DNA from: Gordoniibacillus chartarius
Lineage (GTDB): Bacteria > Bacillota > Bacilli > Paenibacillales > NBRC-103111
Length of the DNA stretch: 64,000 nt
Direction: 5' to 3'
Assembly (NCBI RefSeq): GCF_042432825.1
Contig: NZ_JBHLWN010000024.1
Span: forward strand, 1-64,000
Shown: positions 17,104-25,717 of the stretch, piece after piece
Layout: the number at the start of each line of letters is the position of its first letter
Numbering within the stretch: position 1 is the stretch's first letter
Made by a program: the position numbers and the translations under genes
Notes under the pieces: generated by a model
What the model was told of the DNA's origin: nothing
What the model saw: the letters and a program-made list of their open reading frames with translations, nothing else
Database searches by the model: none

Positions 17104-18690
17104 ATGAACATGAACAAACGGCCAATGAAGAAGCAGCTCGCACTGATATCGGCGGCGGCACTTGTTGCGGCAGGACTGGCAGGCTGCGGTGGCGGCACCT
17201 CGGACCAACATGCGCAGCCGGTACAGCCGTCCGGGGCGGCGGGTCAGAACAGTCTCCCGCCTATGGAGCTTAGTATTATGATTCCGGCTTTCAATACGAC
17301 TTTCCCGAAGGACGGCACTCCCGTTCTGGCGGAGCTCGAAAAAAGAACGAATACCAAGATCCATCTGGAATGGGTACCGAACTCCTCTTATGCGGATAAG
17401 TTTAACATTACCATGGCTTCCGGCAGACTTCCCACCATTATGTATGTGCCGGATGTCAAGGGCTCGACGTTCGTCAATGCGACAGAATCCGGTGCGTTCT
17501 GGGAAGTCGGTCCGTATCTGAAGGATTTCAAAAACTTAAGTCAAGCCAATCCGGTTATCCTGAAAAACTCCTCAACCGGCGGAAAGAACTACGGGATTTA
17601 CCGGGCGCGCGCATTAGGCCGCAATGGCATCAATTATCGCAAAGACTGGCTTGACAATGTGGGGCTGCAGCCGCCGAAGACGATCGATGATTTCTACAAT
17701 ATGCTGAAGGCTTTCAAAGAAAAGGACCCTGACAAGAACGGGAAGAACGATACGTACGGCATGGTGCTCGTGAAGTGGACCGGAACTTGGGCCAGCGGCT
17801 TCGATACGATCAAGCTGTGGTTCGGCGCGCCTAACAAATGGGGTGAAGTGAACGGCAAGCTGGTGCCTGAGCACGAAACGCCGGGATATTTGGAAGCGCT
17901 GAAGTTTATGCGGAAGCTGTACGAAGAGAAGCTGATTAACCAAGACTTCGCCGTATACGACAGTTCCAAGTGGATTGACCCTGTGGTGAACAACCAGGCC
18001 GGCGTCATCGTAGACGTAACGGACACGGCCGGACGGATTGACCAAAAAATCCATGCGAATCTGCAAAAAGATGGTAAAGACGAACCGGACAAACATTATG
18101 TCGACAACTTGATCGGCGTGGAAGGCTCGCATGGTCTGAGAGCGCTGCCGACCTCCGGCTTCGCGGGGATGCTGGCGATTCCGAAATCTTCCGTGAAGAC
18201 CGAAGACGAGCTGAAGCGGGTACTCGGATTCCTGGATCAGACGAATGATGCAGAACTTCAAACGCTGCTTTATTCCGGTATCGAAGGGCGCCATTACACG
18301 AAGGAGAAGGACTATATTTTACCGACAACGGATAAGCCGCTGGCGGATGCCGAGCTCACCGGCTTGGGCCAAATGCTTACCTACATTCCGGAAGACCGGA
18401 CCCTGAAAAGCAAGCAGGCGGTGTCTGCGCTTTCCCAGAAAACCGAAAAGCTCCAGAAGGAAGCTGAGAAATATATCGTCGTGAATCCTGCCGAGCCGTT
18501 CATATCCAAAGTGTATTCCCTGAAAGGCCCGCAGCTGGATAATATCATCAACGACGCACGGATTAAATTCATCGTGGGCAAATCCACGGAAGAGGATCTG
18601 AAAGCGGCATTTGAGCTCTGGAGAAAGAGCGGCGGCGACGAATACGTGAATGAAATGAACACGCTGTACGCTGCAGCTCCGAAGAAATAG
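17104..18690 (+). CDS. LplA-type sugar-binding lipoprotein of the ABC transporter
   Basis: Extracellular solute-binding lipoprotein that captures the sugar for the two permeases upstream. A lipoprotein signal has its lipobox LAGC at residue 28. The mature protein is the large (about 500-residue) group of Lpl/Yte-type binding proteins, with 'WLDNVGLQPPKTIDDF' and an Asp/Asn-rich loop 'DPDKNGKNDTYG' near residue 203 that in relatives binds calcium. Length 528. A GGGAGG site is 12 bases before ATG 17104, rather far. The context (PL26-like gene next, pectin enzymes around) suggests a rhamnogalacturonan- or galacturonate-containing oligosaccharide. Confidence 0.92.
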   Translation: MNMNKRPMKKQLALISAAALVAAGLAGCGGGTSDQHAQPVQPSGAAGQNSLPPMELSIMIPAFNTTFPKDGTPVLAELEKRTNTKIHLEWVPNSSYADKFNITMASGRLPTIMYVPDVKGSTFVNATESGAFWEVGPYLKDFKNLSQANPVILKNSSTGGKNYGIYRARALGRNGINYRKDWLDNVGLQPPKTIDDFYNMLKAFKEKDPDKNGKNDTYGMVLVKWTGTWASGFDTIKLWFGAPNKWGEVNGKLVPEHETPGYLEALKFMRKLYEEKLINQDFAVYDSSKWIDPVVNNQAGVIVDVTDTAGRIDQKIHANLQKDGKDEPDKHYVDNLIGVEGSHGLRALPTSGFAGMLAIPKSSVKTEDELKRVLGFLDQTNDAELQTLLYSGIEGRHYTKEKDYILPTTDKPLADAELTGLGQMLTYIPEDRTLKSKQAVSALSQKTEKLQKEAEKYIVVNPAEPFISKVYSLKGPQLDNIINDARIKFIVGKSTEEDLKAAFELWRKSGGDEYVNEMNTLYAAAPKK

Positions 18691-18696
18691 TCTTGC

Positions 18697-18729
18697 AACA
18701 AAGCCGTGTCGGGCTGACACGGCTTTGTT
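18697..18729 (+). terminator. Perfect 14-bp hairpin after the binding-protein gene
   Basis: AACAAAGCCGTGTC and its exact complement flank a five-base loop (GGGCT), seven bases after the stop codon. The stem is long and GC-rich in the middle, but only TTATTG follows instead of a full T-run. It may end the transporter operon or protect the binding-protein mRNA 3' end. Confidence 0.7.
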
Positions 18730-18776
18730 ATTGAACTGCTGGGATGCTCTCGGCCACAATGTCCTACAGCTGCATG

Positions 18777-18845
18777 AAAGTGCTATCAAGTGATTCTAGC
18801 CTGCAAGAAAGTGCGATTGTAGGCAATGATTCGCGAGCGTACAAT
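18777..18845 (+). promoter_or_regulatory. Promoter and putative AraC-type operator of the PL26-like gene
   Basis: Two direct copies of GAAAGTGC (AAAGTGC at 18777-18783 and 18808-18814) lie exactly 31 bp apart, about three helical turns. The downstream copy continues to GAT ending at 18817, and exactly 22 bases later comes TACAAT (18840-18845), a good -10. No good -35 is visible, which fits an activator-dependent promoter. The same layout occurs at 24650, 32952, 41343 and 43438. The regulator is inferred to be one of the two AraC-type proteins in the region. Confidence 0.6.
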
Positions 18846-18865
18846 TTCCCCAAGGAGTGAAAGCG

Positions 18866-21445
18866 ATGTCAAACGATACAAGAGTACCATTACATATGCT
18901 GCAAGAAATCACCGGCCCTTCGCCCAAAGGAATCACATGGGGCATTCCATGGGATAAGGGAGTATTGGATCGAAATGATCCGCTAAGCCTCATGGGGCCG
19001 GACGGTCCGATCGCCATGCAGAGCTGGCCCACCGCCTATTGGCCGGACGGCAGCGTGAAATGGACGGCCCATTCCACCGTGATCAGCGTTAAAGATGCGG
19101 GAGAGCTGTACGTTTCCGTCGGGGAGCCATCCGCATACGCACACCAAATTTCCGTTACGGAGACCGAGGATTCCATCCTCCTCCATTCAGGTGTAGCGGA
19201 ATGTGTGATCGCGAGGCAAGGCGAGCGATTAATTAGGAGATTAACCAGGAACGGCCGTATGGTATGCTCCGGCGGATCGCTGGTCGCGCTCCGGGAGGAG
19301 CGAACGGCGGAGAGCGGCGGTACGACGATTCGGGAAGAGAAGTTTACCGGTCGGATTCAATCGGTTACCGTGGAGCAAAGCGGACCGGTCCGTGCGGTCG
19401 TTCGGGTAGACGGGTTTCATAGGGCCGATGCAGGGGAGCGGGAATGGCTGCCGTTTACTTTGCGGGTATATATGTACGCAGGCCTCGACACGGTCCGTCT
19501 CGTGCATACGTTCCACTACGACGGCGATCCGGATCATGATTTTATTAAAGGGCTGGGGCTCGCGTTTCAAGTGCCGCTCTCAGGCCCTCTGTATAATCGG
19601 CATATCCGCCTCGCGGGCGACACAGGCTTCTTCGCCGAGTCGCCCAAGACGCTGCACACCCGCCGTACCAAGGGCAAATACCGCGAGCTGTTCGAGCGCC
19701 AGTGCCATGCGCAGGCCGTTGATTTTGACCCGGCGGAAGACGAGTATTTCATGGGGCTGCTGCAGGATTCTGCGACCTGGGACGGTTACAAGCTGGTGCA
19801 GGATTCCTCCCACCATTATCGAATCTGGAAGAGGACGAAGGAGGAATGCTGCTGGTTGAAGACAGCGGACGGACACCGGTCCGGCGGGCTCGGATACGTA
19901 GGCGATCTGACCGGCGGACTCGGCGCGGGACTTCGCCACTTCTGGGAAAAGCATCCCAGTGCTATTGAAGTGGAAAACACGACCAAGGACGAAGCTACTT
20001 TTAAGGTATGGCTGTGGTCTCCGGACGTTCCTGCTATGGACCTGCGGCATTACGATACGGAAACTCATGTGGAATCGTCCTACGAAGGCTTTAAAGAATT
20101 GAACGCTACGCCTTATGGAATCGCCAATACGAATGAGCTGACGCTGTGGGCATTGCCGGCTTCGCCGGGCCCGGAGCGGCTCGGTGAGATGCTCGCGGAG
20201 CTCCACGAGCCCCCTATGCTGGTTTGCGAGCCCGAGTATTACTACCGCGTCCGCGCCTTTGGCTTGTGGAGCCTGCCTGACCGCAGCACCCCGGCCAAGT
20301 CCTATATGGAGGACCGGCTGGACGGCATCGTTTCTTTCTTTCAAAGAGAAATCGTGCAGCGGAATTGGTACGGCTTCTGGGATTTCGGCGATGTGATGCA
20401 CAGCTACGATCCGGTACGCCACGTATGGAATTACGATTTGGGCGGATGCGCTTGGCAAAATGCGGAGCTGGTGCCGAACATGTGGTTGTGGACGACGTTC
20501 CTTCGTACCGGAAGGGCGGACGTATTCCGCATGGCTGAAGCGATGACGCGGCACACCAGCGAGGTCGATGCGTACCATTTCGGCCCGTACGCCGGCTTGG
20601 GCTCCAGGCACAATGTCGTTCACTGGGGCTGCGGCTGTAAGGAAGCTCGCGTATTTATGGCCGGTCTGCACCGCTACTATTATTATTTGACGGCGGACGA
20701 AAGAACCGGCGATCTGCTCGATCTGGTGAAGGACGCGGACTATTCGACGCTGGTTATGGACCCGATGAGGGCTTATTTTCCCAAGGATGAGAATCCGGTC
20801 CATCTTCGTATCGGTCCTGACTGGGCCGCCTTCTGCTCCAATTGGATGACCCGCTGGGAACGGTTCGAGGACACGGAATACCGCGACAAGATCTTAACCG
20901 GTATTCAATGCTTGAAGAACGCGAAATATCGGATGCTATCCGGCCCTTCCTACGGCTATGACCCTGAAACCAATGTGCTCTCCCCGATGGGAGAGGATAA
21001 TTCCGGCCGCCATATGGTCATCTGTATGGGCGGTCCGCAAGTGTGGTTTGAACTGGCGAATATGCTGGACGATCCGGAATGGGTGGATATGCTGGCCGAG
21101 TTCGGCGTCTACTACAATCTGCCGCAGGAAGAGAAGGATCTGATCACCAACGGAGAGATTCGGACCGAGAGCTGGGGCCACCCGGTATTAAGCGTCGGCA
21201 TTGCGGCTTACGGAGCGTATCACAGACAGGACAATCGGACGGCGGAGCACTGCTGGCACATTCTTCTGGACAATCCTTTCGGGGATATCAACCTTGCGGA
21301 AAGCGAAAAAACGGTTATTCACTTGGAAGAGCTGCAGGAAATCGATTGGATGAATACGAACGAAGCTTCCCAATGGTCTTTAAATACCATCATCAGTTTG
21401 GAGCTTCTGGCAGGATCGTTGGATCGCGTTTACGGAAAACGGTAA
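18866..21445 (+). CDS. YetA-like exo-rhamnogalacturonan lyase family protein (PL26-like)
   Basis: Large protein (859 residues) that resembles B. subtilis YetA and the PL26 rhamnogalacturonan exolyase family, which cleaves Rha-GalA linkages by beta-elimination. The N-terminal 'PKGITWGIPWDKGVL' and 'AYWPDGSVKWTAHS' segments are characteristic of the first beta domain; the middle (about residues 450-750) is an alpha-helical toroid rich in Trp and Tyr, e.g. 'NWYGFWDFGDVMHSYDP' near 500 and 'HWGCGCKEARVFMAGLHRYYYYL' region near 590. There is no signal peptide, so it acts inside the cell on imported oligosaccharides. The ATG at 18866 follows AAGGAG by eight bases. Its neighbours, LplBCA-type transporter genes, match the B. 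subtilis lpl-yetA association. Confidence 0.8.
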   Translation: MSNDTRVPLHMLQEITGPSPKGITWGIPWDKGVLDRNDPLSLMGPDGPIAMQSWPTAYWPDGSVKWTAHSTVISVKDAGELYVSVGEPSAYAHQISVTETEDSILLHSGVAECVIARQGERLIRRLTRNGRMVCSGGSLVALREERTAESGGTTIREEKFTGRIQSVTVEQSGPVRAVVRVDGFHRADAGEREWLPFTLRVYMYAGLDTVRLVHTFHYDGDPDHDFIKGLGLAFQVPLSGPLYNRHIRLAGDTGFFAESPKTLHTRRTKGKYRELFERQCHAQAVDFDPAEDEYFMGLLQDSATWDGYKLVQDSSHHYRIWKRTKEECCWLKTADGHRSGGLGYVGDLTGGLGAGLRHFWEKHPSAIEVENTTKDEATFKVWLWSPDVPAMDLRHYDTETHVESSYEGFKELNATPYGIANTNELTLWALPASPGPERLGEMLAELHEPPMLVCEPEYYYRVRAFGLWSLPDRSTPAKSYMEDRLDGIVSFFQREIVQRNWYGFWDFGDVMHSYDPVRHVWNYDLGGCAWQNAELVPNMWLWTTFLRTGRADVFRMAEAMTRHTSEVDAYHFGPYAGLGSRHNVVHWGCGCKEARVFMAGLHRYYYYLTADERTGDLLDLVKDADYSTLVMDPMRAYFPKDENPVHLRIGPDWAAFCSNWMTRWERFEDTEYRDKILTGIQCLKNAKYRMLSGPSYGYDPETNVLSPMGEDNSGRHMVICMGGPQVWFELANMLDDPEWVDMLAEFGVYYNLPQEEKDLITNGEIRTESWGHPVLSVGIAAYGAYHRQDNRTAEHCWHILLDNPFGDINLAESEKTVIHLEELQEIDWMNTNEASQWSLNTIISLELLAGSLDRVYGKR

Positions 21446-21541
21446 GTCTGAGGCCGGTATTATTCATTCCAATGGGCAGCCTTGCCGATTCGTAACGGAT
21501 GGGGTATTCTACTGAAAAAACATATACGGCTGGTGAATGCG

Positions 21542-23851
21542 ATGGGTAAGCTATTCTCCAAAGGAACGAAATATTACCGGCAAAGCTTGCTGTTGATTCT
21601 TGCTATCGCTACATTACCCGGTTTACTGCTGAGCGGATTCATGTATTGGGGGGCCGGAGGGGAGATCGAACAAGAGCTCCACCAGCTTCATCGGCAAAAC
21701 ATACACGAACGCGCGCAAACCATAGACGAAACGCTGGCTCACTTGGAAATGTCCCTGGGACATTGGGCCTTCGAGCCCCAGTTTGATTACACGCTGGGGA
21801 ACATCGACTTCGGCGATGATTACGAACGGGCATGGGACATTTCCAAGACGCTGCTGGTCATCCTGAGCTCGAGCGAGCTGATTGAGCATGCGGAGCTGTA
21901 TGTGAAAGGATCGGCAAACCGGGAAGGCGTCAGGTTTAATCCGGAGTACAGTATGTTAAGCGCGGACATGAATGAACAATATGCCAGTCTGCTGCAGCAG
22001 CCCCGTCCGATCTTCTGGTCCAACACCTTCCCGGGTGTTCAAAGGCAGGAGCAGCTGACCTTAATCCAGAAAGTGCCCGGCAACAGCAAAGAACCTGTAG
22101 GTCTGCTGCTGGTCCGGATTAATATGGATAAGCTTGCGCGCCTGGTCGGTACGCTCACACCGTATAACGGTGCCAAAACAGTGATTTTCCAAAACGACGG
22201 AGCAACGATCATGAGTACAGGTGTCGGGGGCGAGGACGGGCCCTTCGTGCAGCAGCTGATCAACGACATTCATAGCGGAAAGCAGGAAAACGGCTTATAT
22301 TATTTCGACTGGAAAGGGAGCAAATATTCCGTTACCTATGATCATTTTACTCAGCTGAGCACTCACTGGTCCTATATTTCGGCAGCTCCCATTCGGGAGA
22401 TCACGGCCCCGCTGCTGTCCATTTCGAAATTGATCATCGCTCTTAGCTGCGCAGCTCTTGTGATCGCGGTATCTATGGCGTGGATGGCTTCCCGCCGTAT
22501 TTATTCTCCGATTGGCAAACTGGTTCACATGCTGAGCGGATACCGAACGGAGCTTTTGGGCAAAGGGGTGGATGAGTTTTCATTCATCAATCAGAAGTGG
22601 CAGGAATTGACCAGGGAGAGTACTACTTTACAAACGAAGCTGAAGCAAGAGCTTCCGCATCTGAAGGAAGGCTTCGTCCAGCAGCTGATCCAAGGATATT
22701 TGTACCGGTACTCCAGCCATGAACTTATCGAACGATTCCGGCAGTACGGAGGCAGCGTTGACCGGAGTGCGTTTACTGTAGTTCATATCCAATTGATCGG
22801 GTTCGGCAGCCTCGCGGGCCGTTTCAATAAGGGCGATGAGGGACTGGTTACCTTTGCGGCATGCAATATCATTGAGGAATTGGCCCGAAGCCGGCTGGAG
22901 CAAGCTTACGTGATCAATTTTCATGATTTGTCCATCGCGCTCCTGGTGGTTGAATCGTTTAAGAGTGATAGGGACAGTATTATGTCCTTGTGCCGTGAGC
23001 TGACCCATGGAATTAGCCAGCTGCTGCGCATGCAGGCAACCGCGGTGATCGCGCCGCCTACGGACGATATCAAGCAGATCGCTTCCTTGTTCGAAAGCGC
23101 CAAATCGGCTACCCGATACCGGAGCTTTGACAACGAAAGCCAAATCATCGATATGGAGCAGCCCAGTCTTCTTGCCGAAACGGGCAGCTTGAGCTATCCG
23201 ATTGCGATAGAGCGTGAGCTCATTCAAGCGCTGCGAGCCGGTGAACGGGAGGAAGCCGCGCGGCAGCTGTCTTTGTTCGTTGAAGCCCTGTCCGCCGAGC
23301 GGGTGAAAGAAATCGACGCGCAGCAAGGCATGATGCGCTTGCTGGCGGGAATTTTGAATGCGGTATCACAAGTAGGGGTCAATCCGGCCGTTCTGTCCAA
23401 GGGGACGAATATGTTTGAAGCGCTCTCTCAAATCCGGGATACGCAATCGATCTTGAAATGGTTTAACGAGCATATCATCGAGTCTATCATGCAGGAGCTT
23501 GAGAAACGATCCAACGATCAATTGAAGAGAATGATCGAGCAGGCCAAGAACTATTTGCAGGACTACTATGCCAAGGATATATCGCTGGAGAGCTGTGCAG
23601 AGCAAGTAGGCGCGGCGCCCTATTTTCTCAGTAAAGCGTTTAAGGCGGAGACAGGAGTCACCTTCACGGAGTACTTGACCAATTTGCGTATGGATAAGGC
23701 CAAGGCGATGCTCCGCGACTCGAATACGATGATTAATGAAATCGCTATGCAGGTCGGCTACCAGCCCAGCTATTTCATCCGGCTGTTCAAGAAGCTGGAG
23801 GGGATCACCCCGGGCCGATTCCGGGAGTTGGTGCGCGACGGGGGCGATTAG
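21542..23851 (+). CDS. AraC family regulator with extracellular sensor domain (YesS/YtdP type)
   Basis: One-component membrane regulator: a membrane span at about residues 14-36, an extracellular Cache-like sensor of about 250 residues, a second span near 298-318, a cytoplasmic helical linker, and a C-terminal AraC DNA-binding domain over the last 100 residues ('ISLESCAEQVGAAPYFLSKAFK' and 'INEIAMQVGYQPSYFIRLFKK' are the two HTH units). It follows the PL26-like gene by about 100 bp with no terminator. The start is uncertain: ATG 21542 has only a weak site, and a TTG at 21482 in frame is possible. It is the obvious candidate activator of the GAAAGT-box promoters at 18777 and 24650. Confidence 0.88.
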   Translation: MGKLFSKGTKYYRQSLLLILAIATLPGLLLSGFMYWGAGGEIEQELHQLHRQNIHERAQTIDETLAHLEMSLGHWAFEPQFDYTLGNIDFGDDYERAWDISKTLLVILSSSELIEHAELYVKGSANREGVRFNPEYSMLSADMNEQYASLLQQPRPIFWSNTFPGVQRQEQLTLIQKVPGNSKEPVGLLLVRINMDKLARLVGTLTPYNGAKTVIFQNDGATIMSTGVGGEDGPFVQQLINDIHSGKQENGLYYFDWKGSKYSVTYDHFTQLSTHWSYISAAPIREITAPLLSISKLIIALSCAALVIAVSMAWMASRRIYSPIGKLVHMLSGYRTELLGKGVDEFSFINQKWQELTRESTTLQTKLKQELPHLKEGFVQQLIQGYLYRYSSHELIERFRQYGGSVDRSAFTVVHIQLIGFGSLAGRFNKGDEGLVTFAACNIIEELARSRLEQAYVINFHDLSIALLVVESFKSDRDSIMSLCRELTHGISQLLRMQATAVIAPPTDDIKQIASLFESAKSATRYRSFDNESQIIDMEQPSLLAETGSLSYPIAIERELIQALRAGEREEAARQLSLFVEALSAERVKEIDAQQGMMRLLAGILNAVSQVGVNPAVLSKGTNMFEALSQIRDTQSILKWFNEHIIESIMQELEKRSNDQLKRMIEQAKNYLQDYYAKDISLESCAEQVGAAPYFLSKAFKAETGVTFTEYLTNLRMDKAKAMLRDSNTMINEIAMQVGYQPSYFIRLFKKLEGITPGRFRELVRDGGD

Positions 23852-23900
23852 GACAGCGTGTGCGGTATGCCGCGTTTCCGGCCTCGCAGAAAGAAATGAA

Positions 23901-23939
23901 AAAGAAGAGACGCTTACTAGAGAAGCATCTCTTCTTTTT
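23901..23939. terminator. Bidirectional terminator between the AraC regulator and a convergent gene
   Basis: AAAGAAGAGA-C-GCTT pairs with AAGC-A-TCTCTTCTTT around a short loop, with an A-rich 5' side and T-rich 3' side, so it can act on both strands. Confidence 0.85.
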
Positions 23940-23965
23940 AACATGTCAGGAATAATCACAATTTA

Positions 23966-24469
23966 TTAATACTTAGGGTTATTGAACAGGTCAATTTCAT
24001 AGTGTGCGTTCGGATCCACCATACTGTAGTATGTTGGTGCAACGTCAACTTTCAGTTCGCTGCCGGCAGGCAGGTATACTTGCCAGCACTCACGCCCTGT
24101 TTGGTCGTAAAGCTTGCTTGCGCTGGCTCCAAATCCAGTTGTGGAGATCGAACGGATGCCGTAATCGAGGTAGTTATTGTTTACTCCGTTATAGTTCACA
24201 TCAAAGTAAACATAGAACACTCTCCCGTTCCCCGTATCGTTCTTCCAGTAAAAGTAGTCATGGTCTTCATATTGCGAGAAAGTGCCATGGTACCAGTCGC
24301 CGATACCATAGAAGGAGTTAGCTTCACCTTCTTTAAAGGTAAAGGACGTTGGTGTTGTGTAGCCATCTTTTTCCTGTGCGAGATTGGTCGTTGCTCCGGC
24401 AAAGGCAGATGTTGAGAAGGCCATGCTAAGAACGATAGTGGAAAGAATGGTCGCGAGCTTTTTCTTCAC
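23966..24469 (-). CDS. Small secreted protein of unknown function
   Basis: Not recognised. There are 167 residues with a textbook signal peptide (MKKK, hydrophobic core, cut after 'STSAFA' near residue 24). The mature part is rich in Tyr, Asn and Asp ('YEDHDYFYWKNDTGNGRVF' near residue 70, 'VNYNGVNNNYLDYGI' near 95) and probably all-beta, similar in feel to bacterial pre-peptidase C-terminal (PPC) or jelly-roll modules that follow 'DxDxF/Y' motifs. The gene stands alone against the direction of the surrounding pectin genes, between the AraC regulator and the second pectin operon. It may be unrelated to pectin. Confidence 0.7.
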   Translation of the reverse strand: MKKKLATILSTIVLSMAFSTSAFAGATTNLAQEKDGYTTPTSFTFKEGEANSFYGIGDWYHGTFSQYEDHDYFYWKNDTGNGRVFYVYFDVNYNGVNNNYLDYGIRSISTTGFGASASKLYDQTGRECWQVYLPAGSELKVDVAPTYYSMVDPNAHYEIDLFNNPKY

Positions 24470-24649
24470 AGGAATAACCTCCAGAGGAATGAAATGGATG
24501 TCAATTGAAAACTGGCCAGTGTTTCAATTACATGTATAAAATTACCATTTATTATAACTAATTGTAATAGTTCCTGCATACTATTTTGGAAAAAATATCT
24601 TACAAGAGGAATCGACTGCTACAATCCTAACGAAATGAACCAATGCTAG

Positions 24650-24737
24650 AAAGTGCCATTCAGTTAACAAAGTGCTGCTCGTGTTAAAACCCTGGCAAGA
24701 AAGTCTCATTGCCTTGAATGCGTTTCCAAACTATTCT
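24650..24737 (+). promoter_or_regulatory. Promoter and putative AraC-type operators of the esterase/lyase operon
   Basis: Three copies of an AAAGT box lie in the 378-bp gap: AAAGTGC at 24650 and 24669, and AAAGTCT at 24700 (spacings 19 and 31 bp). The last copy, preceded by GCAAG as at 18803, ends in CAT at 24709, and TATTCT (24732-24737) follows exactly 22 bases later as a -10-like element. The 31-bp spacing equals that at 18777. The rest of the gap holds no gene; a nine-base G run occurs at 24783-24791. Confidence 0.6.
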
Positions 24738-24847
24738 TATTACGTCAAGCGGCCCAAAGAGGCGTTTGCGAATTGTACCAGAGGGGGGGGGAGTGGCGGT
24801 TGGATGACAGCTAGCGACCATCGAAGCGAAAGGAATGGCAATGACGT

Positions 24848-25660
24848 ATGAAAATGAACTCAAATCTAACCATCATAGCGGTAGTCTTAGGTATTGCATC
24901 TGTCGGTCTACTCTATAATTACAATCAAACGTTTGGTCGAACTGCAGTTAATCTATCCAAGACGGACAGCATTGATCTTGGCCATGGCGTAACCATGGAG
25001 TTTGTTCAGATTCATCCAGGTTCATTCACAATGGGCTCTTCTCTGCATGTAGGAGAGGGGGACGAAGCTCTGGAGCACAAAGTCTCGATTACGAAACCGT
25101 TTTATTTAGGAAAATATGAAGTGACCCAGGAGCAATGGGGAGCGCTGATGGGCAACAATCCAAGTCATTTCAAAGGTGAACAACTCCCGGTAGACAGTGT
25201 AAGCTGGGATGAAGCCCAATTGTTCGTAACCAAGCTTCAAGAAAAGACCGGACGGCGATTTACTCTACCAACGGAAGCGCAATGGGAATACGCCGCACGT
25301 GCAGGGACAACTACGAAATGGGACTTTGGCGATAGCGAATCCATGTTAGGCGGCTATGCCTGGTTTGGGGAAAATTCGGGTGAAGCGACTCATCCGGCAG
25401 GCCAGAAAAAGCCTAACGCTTGGGGCCTTTACGATATGTACGGTAATGTTCAGGAGTGGTGTAACGACTGGTATGCAAGCCCATACCCGCAAGGGGACGC
25501 TTCCGACCCGCAAGGTCCAAATTCGGGTGAATCGCGTGTGCTCCGCGGAGGAGCATGGGGAGACGACTTTACGATGGTTCGTTCATCGTACCGCAATGCC
25601 GCTGGTACTGACGCGAAAACGGCCGGCATCGGTTTCAGGGTTGTAATGATGGTCGAATAA
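24848..25660 (+). CDS. Formylglycine-generating-enzyme fold protein (SUMF1/FGE-sulfatase family), membrane-anchored, lacking active-site cysteines
   Basis: A hydrophobic segment at residues 7-25 anchors or exports the protein; the rest is an FGE-sulfatase/C-type-lectin-like domain: 'PGSFTMGS' near residue 56, 'LGKYEVTQEQWGALM' near 88, 'RFTLPTEAQWEYAARAG' near 138, 'WGLYDMYGNVQEWCNDWY' near 193 and 'RVLRGGAWGDD' near 233. True FGE enzymes oxidise a sulfatase Cys using two copper-binding Cys in the 'RGGSWxC' region; here those positions are Gly/Asp/Ser, and the only Cys visible is the common 'EWC'. Catalysis of that kind is therefore unlikely. It heads the pectin operon with a CE12-like esterase. 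The start is uncertain because AAAGGA is 13 bases upstream of ATG 24848. Confidence 0.8.
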   Translation: MKMNSNLTIIAVVLGIASVGLLYNYNQTFGRTAVNLSKTDSIDLGHGVTMEFVQIHPGSFTMGSSLHVGEGDEALEHKVSITKPFYLGKYEVTQEQWGALMGNNPSHFKGEQLPVDSVSWDEAQLFVTKLQEKTGRRFTLPTEAQWEYAARAGTTTKWDFGDSESMLGGYAWFGENSGEATHPAGQKKPNAWGLYDMYGNVQEWCNDWYASPYPQGDASDPQGPNSGESRVLRGGAWGDDFTMVRSSYRNAAGTDAKTAGIGFRVVMMVE

Positions 25661-25717
25661 ACGCCGGCCGGCGCAGATGCAAGCTGGCTGTTCAATCGAG
25701 ATGAATGGGAGGGAATC

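Noticed and set aside
24783..24791. Run of nine G before the FGE-fold gene
   Set aside because: It could be a slippage or phase-variation tract, but it is intergenic, outside the recognised promoter boxes and short; without strain comparison it supports no claim.
24848..25660. Sulfatase maturation role for the FGE-fold protein
   Set aside because: The active-site cysteines are absent and no sulfatase gene is present in the window.
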